NCBI GenBank assembly: GCA_030672945.1
Contig: DAOVFL010000049.1
Span: 1 to 6,925 of the forward strand
Length of the DNA: 6,925 nucleotides
Direction of reading: 5' to 3'
Source of the DNA: Candidatus Bathyarchaeota archaeon
Lineage (GTDB): Archaea; Thermoproteota; Bathyarchaeia; Bathyarchaeales; Bathycorpusculaceae
The position numbers and the translations under genes were made by a program. The notes beneath the pieces were generated by a model, which was not told the origin of the DNA, did no database searches, and saw only the letters and a list, made by a program, of their open reading frames with translations. Positions 1 through 5,440 of this stretch are shown piece by piece. Each line of letters begins with the position of its first letter. Positions within the stretch are counted from its first letter, which is position 1.

Positions 1-744
1 GGGAACAATATTCCCGCAATATCCAAAGGGTTCTTGCTGAAAAAGAAAACCTAACCCTAACAATTGTTCATTTACTGTTAAGACTTTAACATGTTTGTTA
101 GCTGCTAGGAAAGATACACTCACATGAATGCCATCAATGAATTTTTGGACCAAAAGGTCTTTATTAACCGAGGATGCGTCCCAAAACGCTCTTTCAATTT
201 CCATAGAATTCTGTGCAATTCTTACACCTGCTCCTCCAAAACCCCCGACAGGTTTTACCACAACTGGATACTCTATCTTGATGGCTGCAGCCATTACCTC
301 ATCAATACTTTTTACAATTGTTGTCTCAGGATGGGTTATTCCTAAACATTTAAGCTCCTCAAAGAAACCTGGCTTTTCCCGAACTCTCTCGATAACTTTT
401 GGACAGTTCCCTAGAATTGGGACCAAATCCTCTAACGCGTATAGAATATCAAAAGAATCATCTAGCCCAGAAGAAAGTAATATTGCATCTATCTCATATT
501 TTTGAAGCAAAGATTCCGTCCTTTGCAAGAAAGCTTGTGGTTTTAATCTTGATCCCATTCTTCCACAGCTTTGTCCACGCTTCTGTTCAATTATTGCTTC
601 ACACCCACAACAGATGAGTCGAAGGTCCACATCACCAAAATAGTCTGCCGCGTAAGTTCTGTAGCCTGCTTCTCTTGCAGAGTTAGTTATAGAAACGGTA
701 TCAATTCCGACAACTAAGAGAGCATCAATGTCAGATTTCGTCAA
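1..744 (-). CDS. ATP-grasp superfamily ligase, N-terminal part (runs off left edge)
   Basis: The minus strand is open from a TAA at 757-759 to the window edge, giving 248 codons of a truncated protein. The N-terminus (LLVVGIDT about residues 9-16, then AREAGYRTYAADYFGDVDL about 23-41) has the look of the pre-ATP-grasp domain of archaeal predicted carboligases (COG2232-like, from memory). The ATP-grasp core follows: YPVVVKP with Lys164, a glycine-rich loop GGFGGAGV at 167-174, and LVQKFIDG at 198-205. Such enzymes join a carboxylate to an amine or thiol through an acyl phosphate; the substrate here is unknown. Cysteines cluster at 45, 46, 48 and 60. I chose the TTG at 744-742: no ATG precedes the first conserved strand, and AAGGA lies nine bases upstream. 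The C-terminal half is outside the window. Family assignment is firm at superfamily level and tentative below it. Confidence 0.85.
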   Translation of the reverse strand, partial: MTKSDIDALLVVGIDTVSITNSAREAGYRTYAADYFGDVDLRLICCGCEAIIEQKRGQSCGRMGSRLKPQAFLQRTESLLQKYEIDAILLSSGLDDSFDILYALEDLVPILGNCPKVIERVREKPGFFEELKCLGITHPETTIVKSIDEVMAAAIKIEYPVVVKPVGGFGGAGVRIAQNSMEIERAFWDASSVNKDLLVQKFIDGIHVSVSFLAANKHVKVLTVNEQLLGLGFLFQQEPFGYCGNIVP

Positions 745-756
745 TTGCGTTCGTCC

Positions 757-906
757 TTACCAGATTCGATGTCCGTCTGAATGAGCAGAAGTTAAGGACA
801 GACGCGCGCGTTTTCTGGATTGGTTGTATTTCACAGGAATAAACATCTCGTGCGCTTTTTTTATGATTGGTAAGCCTTCAATTCTGATTATTTGAACAGC
901 ATTCAT
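757..906 (-). CDS. small ORF of unknown function upstream of the ATP-grasp gene
   Basis: A 49-residue minus-strand ORF starts at ATG 906-904 and stops at TAA 759-757, twelve bases before the proposed TTG of the ATP-grasp gene and in the same frame. It begins MNAVQIIRIEGLPIIKK and ends in a basic stretch containing KYNQSRKRARLSL. No membrane segment or signal peptide is visible. The opening loosely recalls the start of F420:glutamate ligases (V-x-GLP-x-I-K), but the rest does not, so I do not assign it. Support for expression comes from a TATA-like box at 942-949 about 36-43 bases upstream and from AAGGAAG about nine bases before the ATG. An in-frame ATG at 933 would add nine residues, but it lies too close to that box. 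It could be a genuine small protein, a leader peptide, or the stump of a degraded gene. Confidence 0.45.
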   Translation of the reverse strand: MNAVQIIRIEGLPIIKKAHEMFIPVKYNQSRKRARLSLTSAHSDGHRIW

Positions 907-941
907 GATGAGCCGCTTCCTTTTTGTTATCATGTAACTGT

Positions 942-949
942 TTATTTAA
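942..949 (-). promoter_or_regulatory. TATA box for the small ORF / ATP-grasp transcript
   Basis: Read on the minus strand the sequence is TTAAATAA within CTTAAATAAAC, close to the archaeal TATA consensus. Initiation about 25 bases downstream would fall near 920, leaving a leader of roughly 14 bases before ATG 906 with a purine-rich AAGGAAG. A second AT-rich box (AAATATAC, about 991-999, minus strand) lies further upstream and could be an alternative. Confidence 0.5.
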
Positions 950-954
950 GTGTC

Positions 955-1015
955 GCATGCATGCATTGGCCAATCTGTTCGGGATCAGAATTGTATATTT
1001 ATCTTAGCATGCATT
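955..1015. repeat. palindrome cluster with repeated GCATGCATT, possible operator
   Basis: GCATGCATGC at 955-964 and ATTGGCCAAT at 965-974 are each perfectly self-complementary and directly abut. GCATGCATT at 959-967 is repeated exactly at 1007-1015, 48 bases further on. The pair brackets the AT-rich box near 991-999 and sits just upstream of the TATA box at 942-949. Two identical dyad half-sites flanking promoter elements would suit a dimeric regulator, but no binding protein can be named. Confidence 0.35.
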
Positions 1016-1169
1016 AATACGTGCGCGCTCCATGTACCTTTCTGTATTAGACTTGATCATTCTTTGAAATTTTAGAACAATGATATGCTTTCGGAACGAC
1101 GTAAAACTACTCTACAACAATTTCTGATCCATTTGCCACTTCACTGTATAATTTTTGAAAAATTCCAGT

Positions 1170-1186
1170 TAGAATCCAAGATTCTA
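1170..1186. repeat. inverted repeat TAGAATC-CAA-GATTCTA
   Basis: A perfect 7-base-pair stem with a three-base loop. It lies next to a second AT-rich dyad at 1150-1164 (AATTTTT-G-AAAAATT). Both are downstream of the methylthiotransferase on its strand and may be part of the transcript's 3' end. They could equally be chance in AT-rich DNA. Confidence 0.3.
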
Positions 1187-1204
1187 TTCCAAATTACAAG
1201 CTAC

Positions 1205-1252
1205 AAGAAAAAAAGTATTTGCGGAGATGCCACCACTTGTTTCGCAAGTAGT
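1205..1252 (-). terminator. probable transcription end of the methylthiotransferase gene
   Basis: Just past the TGA (1255-1253) the minus strand has a short hairpin, ACTTG/CAAGT at 1235-1249. About 20 bases later comes a run of seven T (plus-strand A run at 1208-1214). Archaeal RNA polymerase ends mainly at T-rich tracts, so the T run is the more meaningful part. Confidence 0.4.
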
Positions 1253-2548
1253 TCAGTTAATTGTCTCACTTTGCAAGTAAGTCGTAAATGCTTCAACAAT
1301 TTTTACATGAAAAACCTTGCCGATTAGTTCATCAGAACCAATGTCCTTTAGAACCACTGGTTTGTAAGCGAAGTTGCGTCCAACCCAAGAACCAGGAACC
1401 TTACCAACCTCATCTACAGTAACTTCCCCAATCCAGCCAATCCAACTTTGATTCCTTTCAAAGGCAATTTTCTTAGCCAACTTGGCTGCCAAGCGGCTTC
1501 TACGCTTAATCTCTTGGAAAGGGACGAAGTCCTCCTGCATGTCAGCTGCGGTGGTCTTCGGCCTTGCAAAAAACTTTGAAACGTTGACTATATCTGGCTT
1601 GATATCCTTAATTAGGCGTAAGGTTCTTTCGAAGGCCTCCTTTGTTTCACCGGGAAAACCGCAAATAACATCTGTCGCTATAGTAATACCTGGAAAGTTG
1701 GACCTGAAGGTGTCCACAATGTTTTTGAAATCATCTATAGAATAAACTCGTCTCATGCGTTTCAGAACTTTGTCATCACCGCTTTGAACTGGCAGGTGGA
1801 TGAACTTGTAGATTTTCTTACTTTCAAAAATCTGAATTAAGTCTTCTAGAATATTATTTGCGAAATTTGGGGTCATCATGCCAACTCGAATCTTAAAATC
1901 TCCTTCAATATTGCATAAAGCTTTAAGCAGATCTGCAAGATTCGTTCCTATATCCCTTCCGTAACATGCAGTATCCTGAGAGGTTATCCAGAACTCTCCA
2001 ACTCCATGAGATAAGTCTGTTCTCACCCTTTCCACAATTTCATGAGTGCTGTAGCTTCTTAGGTGACCCCTAGCGAAAACTACACAGCAATAAGCGCAGG
2101 AGCCTAGACACCCATAGTTTATAGGAATAATGCCTACAACGGGATTCAACCTTAACCGTGGAAGATTCAGGTTTGGTTTAGCATTCGTAGCTCCTTCTAA
2201 CGCAACAACCGTCTCACCATTCAAAACACGTTTTACAACTTCAACGATCTTTTCGCCATTCGCTGGACCAACAACTCCATCAAAACACACTTCCTTACAT
2301 AATCTTTCAAAATTAATTAAAGGCAAGCATCCAGCAATAATTAATTTCTTATTAGGCGGAACTCGTTTTAAAATTGTAATCATGCGGTTTTCTGTCGGTC
2401 CCTTAACTGCACAAGTATTGTATATAACAACATTTGCAGCCTCAACAGTCTCCACTAGTCGATATCCAGCATTTACTAAGCATCCGGCTAAGACCTCCCC
2501 ATCAGCCGAATTTGCTGAACAACCGAAACTCTTAACAAAAACATTCAT
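1253..2548 (-). CDS. tRNA threonylcarbamoyladenosine methylthiotransferase (archaeal MtaB/CDKAL1 type, MiaB family)
   Basis: A 431-residue radical-SAM enzyme expected to turn t6A37 into ms2t6A37 in ANN-decoding tRNAs. Three domains are visible in order. The first is the N-terminal MTTase domain, with Cys10 (FGCSAN), Cys46 (NTCAVKGPTENR) and Cys74 (AGCLP) for the auxiliary 4Fe-4S cluster. The second is the radical-SAM domain, with CLGSCAYC (Cys147, 151, 154) for the SAM-binding cluster, plus HLPVQSGDDKVLKRMRR and ATDVICGFPGET. The third is a C-terminal TRAM domain (about 360-425) for tRNA contact. CAVKGPTENRM is the pattern I associate with the archaeal/eukaryotic MtaB branch rather than MiaB proper. 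I chose ATG 2548 because family members begin with MxVxxxxFGCSxN; an in-frame ATG at 2596 would add 16 residues without a ribosome site. Length is normal. It diverges from the cdrS-ftsZ operon. An extra Cys155 directly follows the cluster motif. Confidence 0.93.
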   Translation of the reverse strand: MNVFVKSFGCSANSADGEVLAGCLVNAGYRLVETVEAANVVIYNTCAVKGPTENRMITILKRVPPNKKLIIAGCLPLINFERLCKEVCFDGVVGPANGEKIVEVVKRVLNGETVVALEGATNAKPNLNLPRLRLNPVVGIIPINYGCLGSCAYCCVVFARGHLRSYSTHEIVERVRTDLSHGVGEFWITSQDTACYGRDIGTNLADLLKALCNIEGDFKIRVGMMTPNFANNILEDLIQIFESKKIYKFIHLPVQSGDDKVLKRMRRVYSIDDFKNIVDTFRSNFPGITIATDVICGFPGETKEAFERTLRLIKDIKPDIVNVSKFFARPKTTAADMQEDFVPFQEIKRRSRLAAKLAKKIAFERNQSWIGWIGEVTVDEVGKVPGSWVGRNFAYKPVVLKDIGSDELIGKVFHVKIVEAFTTYLQSETIN

Positions 2549-2649
2549 GCTTTTCCATCGCAATACATTAAATGCTTCAATAATGAATAAAAACATAAAG
2601 GTTTATGGATACCGGAATTTACACAAACCTGAAGTGGTAAAGGGATAAG

Positions 2650-2660
2650 CTTTAAATTAA
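2650..2660 (-). promoter_or_regulatory. possible TATA box for the methylthiotransferase
   Basis: On the minus strand this reads TTAATTTAAAG. Initiation about 25 bases downstream (near 2625) would give a leader of roughly 77 bases to the preferred ATG 2548, or about 29 bases to ATG 2596. No strong Shine-Dalgarno precedes either; GGAAAAGC before 2548 is weak. Confidence 0.35.
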
Positions 2661-2673
2661 CAAGAACTTACAT

Positions 2674-2681
2674 ATTTAAAT
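2674..2681 (+). promoter_or_regulatory. TATA box for the cdrS-ftsZ operon
   Basis: ATTTAAAT is a near-consensus archaeal TATA element. Initiation about 25 bases on (near 2703-2706) gives a leader of about 50 bases ending in a strong ribosome site. TTTATAGC at 2686-2693 is an alternative. The promoter sits in the short divergent space shared with the methylthiotransferase. Confidence 0.5.
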
Positions 2682-2740
2682 CATGTTTATAGCATATTAT
2701 ACAGAAGTATATTCACTGCTATGGAATCTATAGCGTTATT

Positions 2741-2748
2741 AAAGGAGG
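2741..2748 (+). promoter_or_regulatory. ribosome binding site deciding the cdrS start
   Basis: AAAGGAGG is a near-perfect Shine-Dalgarno eight bases before ATG 2757. It shows that the upstream in-frame ATG at 2721, which has no such site and would encode a family-atypical extension, is not the start. Confidence 0.85.
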
Positions 2749-2756
2749 GAGATTTA

Positions 2757-2912
2757 ATGAAAATGATTACTCTCTATCTGCCTGAACCCTATATTGAAGC
2801 GTTGAATCATCTTGTTAACAAGAAGTTCTATCCAAACAGGGCTGAAGCAATTCGTGTAGCTATCCGTGATTTGATAAATGATGAAGTTTGGCGGAGGAAA
2901 CCAGTTGGATAA
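2757..2912 (+). CDS. cdrS: CdrS-like ribbon-helix-helix transcription regulator
   Basis: A 51-residue protein that is almost entirely one ribbon-helix-helix domain. The DNA-contacting strand is MKMITLYLP (1-9), helix 1 is PYIEALNHLVNKK (11-23), the turn is FYPNRAEA (24-31), and helix 2 is IRVAIRDLIND (32-42). Such proteins bind operator dyads as dimers. Its place directly before ftsZ matches CdrS of haloarchaea, a small regulator co-transcribed with ftsZ2 and needed for proper cell division. Calling it CdrS is an inference from size, fold and synteny. The strong ribosome site at 2741-2748 fixes the start. The gene ends within the ribosome-site region of ftsZ, so the two are probably translated from one message. 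Autoregulation through the upstream region is plausible but not shown. Confidence 0.85.
   Translation: MKMITLYLPEPYIEALNHLVNKKFYPNRAEAIRVAIRDLINDEVWRRKPVG
2893..2898 (+). promoter_or_regulatory. ribosome binding site of ftsZ, inside the cdrS end
   Basis: GGAGGA lies six bases before TTG 2905 and fifteen before ATG 2914, both in the ftsZ frame. Spacing favours the TTG. The ATG at 2878, which would give the longest frame, has no site upstream. Confidence 0.55.
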
Positions 2913-4032
2913 GATGCGTCTTACTAAACAAGCATTGAAGTATGCTTGGCATGACGCTATAGGTTCTGGGACACGCTCTTTAGGATGCAGCCGTATGCTG
3001 GTGATCGGAGTAGGAGGAGGTGGCAACAACGCTGTTACAAGACTAATGGAGTCTGGTGTTGATGGTGCGGAATGCGTAGCCGTAAACACGGACGCGCTTC
3101 ATTTGAACGCTTCAATAGCGCACAAAAAAATTTTGATAGGTGAGAAACTGACTAATGGTCTCGGAGTTGGAGGAAATCCAAGGCTTGGTAGGGCAGCTAT
3201 CGAAGAATCAAGGAAGCGCATAGAGGATTTACTGGCAAATGTTGATGTAGTTTTCATAACTGCTGGTTTAGGTGGAGGTACAGGAACTGGAGCCGCCCCG
3301 GTCATTGCGGAAATTGCAAGAAGAAAGGGAGCGATAACTGTTGGAGTTGTAACCACGCCTTTCCGCATAGAAAAGGGGCGAATTGAATATGCCGCTTATG
3401 CCTTAACTGAAATGCGAAGGCACTGCAACACTGTGGTTGTAATAGACAACAACAAGCTTATGCAATTTGTACCTCAGCTGCCTATAAATGAAGCTTTCAG
3501 GGTTGCAGACCAGGTTTTAGCGAACATGATCAAGGGAATTGTTGAAACAATTTCTGCTCCAAGCCTGATTAACCTTGATTTCGCAGACTTCAAGACAATT
3601 ATCCAACGGAGCGGAGTAGCTGTTGTCGGCATCGGTGAATCAGATGCACCAAACCGAGCAGAAGAAGCCGTGAGAAATGCTTTGAGAAGCCCACTTCTAG
3701 ATGTGGATTATATGGGTGCAACAGGAGCATTAATCAATGTTTCAGGAGACAGCCAAATGACAATGGAGGAGGTAAACCGTGTGGGAGAGATAATAACCGA
3801 AATGATGGATGACAACTCCCTGGTAATTTGGGGTGCAAGAGTAAATCCAGAACTAGATGGCATGCTAAAAGTCACACTTGTAATGACTGGCATAAAATCA
3901 CCACATCTACTAAGCGGATTCGGAACCATAGCACCACAACTTTTCAACCTAGAACCTTACGCAGAACTCGAAAAACCACTAAACATAAAATTAGACTTGT
4001 ACCAAATGGAACGAACTCTACAACTATCATAA
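2905..4032 (+). CDS. ftsZ: cell division GTPase FtsZ (FtsZ2-like)
   Basis: A tubulin-family GTPase of about 375 residues that polymerises into the division ring at mid-cell. Numbered from TTG 2905: the nucleotide-binding start VIGVGGGGNN is at 33-42, the tubulin signature GGGTGTG at 123-129, TTPF at 150-153, and VIDNNKL at 179-185. The catalytic T7 loop NLDFAD is at 223-228, with Asp225 and Asp228 able to complete the active site of the next subunit. The C-terminal beta domain ends near SPHLL, followed by a short tail of about 40 residues without the long acidic linker of haloarchaeal FtsZ2. SLINLDFAD, SPLLDVDY and VIWGAR agree with archaeal FtsZ2 as I remember it, and the cdrS neighbour supports that class. 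All GTPase residues look intact. Start choice: TTG 2905 by ribosome-site spacing; ATG 2914 (one base after the cdrS stop) or ATG 2878 are alternatives. Confidence 0.95.
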   Translation: MDKMRLTKQALKYAWHDAIGSGTRSLGCSRMLVIGVGGGGNNAVTRLMESGVDGAECVAVNTDALHLNASIAHKKILIGEKLTNGLGVGGNPRLGRAAIEESRKRIEDLLANVDVVFITAGLGGGTGTGAAPVIAEIARRKGAITVGVVTTPFRIEKGRIEYAAYALTEMRRHCNTVVVIDNNKLMQFVPQLPINEAFRVADQVLANMIKGIVETISAPSLINLDFADFKTIIQRSGVAVVGIGESDAPNRAEEAVRNALRSPLLDVDYMGATGALINVSGDSQMTMEEVNRVGEIITEMMDDNSLVIWGARVNPELDGMLKVTLVMTGIKSPHLLSGFGTIAPQLFNLEPYAELEKPLNIKLDLYQMERTLQLS

Positions 4033-4486
4033 ACGTTTTCATAAGAATCTATCTGCGTCCTTAAACAATAATATTTTCTCTTTCACATCTAATCTCTCTA
4101 CAAATTTGTTAAGAAACAAAGGAAACGATTCTGCTAACTCTTCTGGGCTTAAAGGGATTTTGGGGAGTTTTGTTAACTAACGGGACCTTTTATCGTGGGT
4201 ATCCAACTTAGGTCTTTATTGGAGTATATGGTAGAATTGAATTCTTTCCACAAAGGAGTTCCTCTACTGTAGTTATTTGAATTTTTTCGCACGTGTTACC
4301 ATATGGCATAAATGACTGTGTTTTTACTTGCGCTTTCTGAACATCGTAATACCCTCAGGTGTTGTGTGGATAAAGGGAATTACTAGATTGAAAAGGGCGA
4401 TATTTAGAATAACCACTATGTTTATTTTTAGGTATCTCATTACTTTTTTAACCTTTCGCAACAGCCCTGAATGCTGGAATGTATTA
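4033..4486. other. interval without an intact gene between ftsZ and the ABC operon
   Basis: No complete gene is visible. Right after ftsZ there is a T-rich stretch (ATTTTCTCTTT, 4073-4083) that could end its transcript. The minus strand carries protein-like peptides in two frames, described separately as a remnant. Upstream of the ABC ATPase are weak AT-rich boxes, ATATTTAGA near 4400-4408 and TTTATTTTTA at 4421-4430. The latter would place initiation near 4455, about 30 bases before ATG 4487, but there is no good Shine-Dalgarno. Confidence 0.5.
4039..4354 (-). pseudogene. possible decayed minus-strand gene remnant
   Basis: Two protein-like stretches lie in different minus-strand frames without usable starts. 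From 4354 down to the stop at 4210-4208 the frame reads GYYDVQKAQ..., then EKIQITTVEELLCGK, then ILPYTPIKT. From 4176 down to TGA 4041-4039 it reads LTKLPKIPLSPEELAESF and ends LLFKDADRFL, closing six bases from the ftsZ stop. The KIQI-T-EELL-GK pattern resembles tails I recall from Mrr-like restriction endonuclease or DNA-methylase associated proteins; this is a memory-based guess. Amino-acid composition looks coding, but in-frame stops and frame changes rule out an intact product. The two pieces may come from unrelated genes. Confidence 0.3.
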
Positions 4487-5440
4487 ATGTTTGCTGTTGA
4501 AACAAAGAATTTGACAAAGCGATACGGCAAAACTTACGCTCTCAAAAACCTAGACTTCACCATCGACGAGAATGAAATCATGGTTCTACTTGGACCGAAC
4601 GGTTCGGGTAAAACAACGCTCCTTCTTATCCTTGCCACAGTTCTTAAACCAACATCAGGGCAAGCAGAAGTAATGGGTTTGGATGTGGCTGCTCATTCAA
4701 CACAGGTACGTAAAATACTAGGTATAGCGTTCCAGGAAGCAAGAGGATTCTGGCGTCACAAACCCGCTGACATACTACGTTTTCACGCAAGCGTGTGTGG
4801 AGTGCCAAAAACGAAACGTGACACGTTGATAGAAGAAATTTTAAGAGACCTGGAATTATGGGATGCTCGAAACAAGCTCTTTATGCATCTCTCAGGTGGG
4901 CAAGCAAAGCGACTGGAAGTTGCTAAGCTCTTCATTCATCGACCAAAATTCGCCATTTTAGATGAGCCTAGTAGCCAAGTAGATCTACGTGGAAAACGTA
5001 AAATCTGGACGCAAATTCTCAAACTACGTGAGGAAGGATCAACCATTCTGATCGCCACAAACGAAGTTCGCGAAGCTGAATACCTAGCAGACCGCGTAAC
5101 TGTGCTAGATAAAGGGAAACCCATCGTATGCGACACCGTTAGAAAACTTAAAGACAGCATCACAGGCGGCGACATAGTAGAACTTGAAATAGACACACCA
5201 GATACTCAAACGTTAAAACAAGCTTTAAGCCAAATTGATGGAACAGTTAAAATAACTAACCCGGGTGCAAATCGATTCAACGCTTACGTTTCCATGTCGG
5301 AATCATGGGTACCAAGAATGACGGACATGTGTTATCGAAACAAAGCTCGCATCCTCTCCATAAGAGTTACAGAGCCATCTCTAGACGATGTTTTCCTCCA
5401 CTTTACAGGACGAGCCTTAAGAGGTGCTTCAGATGAGTAA
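4487..5440 (+). CDS. ABC-2 type exporter, ATP-binding subunit (DrrA/NatA-like)
   Basis: A 317-residue ATPase that would power the two permeases encoded after it. Motifs in order: Walker A GPNGSGKTT (36-44), Q-loop Gln83 (AFQEARGFW), ABC signature LSGGQ (135-139), Walker B FAILDE (155-160), D-loop SSQVD (162-166). The H-loop position reads IATNEVREAE, so Asn192 stands where most members have His. A C-terminal extension (about 220-317) ends PSLDDVFLHFTGR, the DUF4162-like tail typical of the drug/lipid/polysaccharide exporter ATPases of this class. I chose ATG 4487 because conserved sequence starts there (VETKNLTKRYG). The open frame reaches back to 4328, but that part has hydrophobic, non-family sequence. 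The gene's end overlaps the first permease by eight bases (ATGAGTAA). Substrate unknown. Confidence 0.93.
   Translation: MFAVETKNLTKRYGKTYALKNLDFTIDENEIMVLLGPNGSGKTTLLLILATVLKPTSGQAEVMGLDVAAHSTQVRKILGIAFQEARGFWRHKPADILRFHASVCGVPKTKRDTLIEEILRDLELWDARNKLFMHLSGGQAKRLEVAKLFIHRPKFAILDEPSSQVDLRGKRKIWTQILKLREEGSTILIATNEVREAEYLADRVTVLDKGKPIVCDTVRKLKDSITGGDIVELEIDTPDTQTLKQALSQIDGTVKITNPGANRFNAYVSMSESWVPRMTDMCYRNKARILSIRVTEPSLDDVFLHFTGRALRGASDE
5421..5426 (+). promoter_or_regulatory. ribosome binding site of the first permease
   Basis: GAGGTG lies six bases before ATG 5433, inside the ATPase gene. It selects this ATG over the in-frame GTG at 5424, which overlaps the site itself. Confidence 0.6.

Larger units (their letters stand above)
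907..1252. other. non-coding interval with palindromes
   Basis: I see no convincing gene on either strand between the small ORF and the methylthiotransferase. The right part (about 1150-1252) holds AT-rich inverted repeats and the probable end of the methylthiotransferase transcript. The left part (about 940-1030) holds the TATA box, the perfect palindromes GCATGCATGC and ATTGGCCAAT, and a second GCATGCATT copy. The longest minus-strand reading frames here are under 20 codons. The plus-strand frame from 1085 lacks family resemblance and runs into the antisense of the neighbouring gene. Confidence 0.6.

Noticed and set aside
124..617. Plus-strand ORFs across the left end
   Set aside because: They are antisense shadows of the ATP-grasp gene, whose minus-strand frame shows clear family motifs.
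742..906. Stop-codon readthrough joining the small ORF to the ATP-grasp protein
   Set aside because: The stop is TAA, not the TAG or TGA used for pyrrolysine or selenocysteine, and a TTG with an upstream purine-rich site explains the start.
1085..1327. Plus-strand 80-codon ORF overlapping the end of the methylthiotransferase
   Set aside because: Composition is not protein-like, it has no ribosome site, and about a third of it is antisense to a firmly identified gene.
2130..2648. Plus-strand 172-codon ORF
   Set aside because: It is antisense to the methylthiotransferase, which carries all of its expected cysteine motifs on the other strand.
4328..4486. N-terminal extension of the ABC ATPase frame
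   Set aside because: The extra 53 residues are hydrophobic and unlike the family; conserved sequence starts right after ATG 4487.
4324..4530. Minus-strand 68-codon ORF opposite the ABC ATPase start
   Set aside because: Part is antisense to the ATPase, no ribosome site is seen, and no family is recognised; it may at most include part of the decayed remnant.
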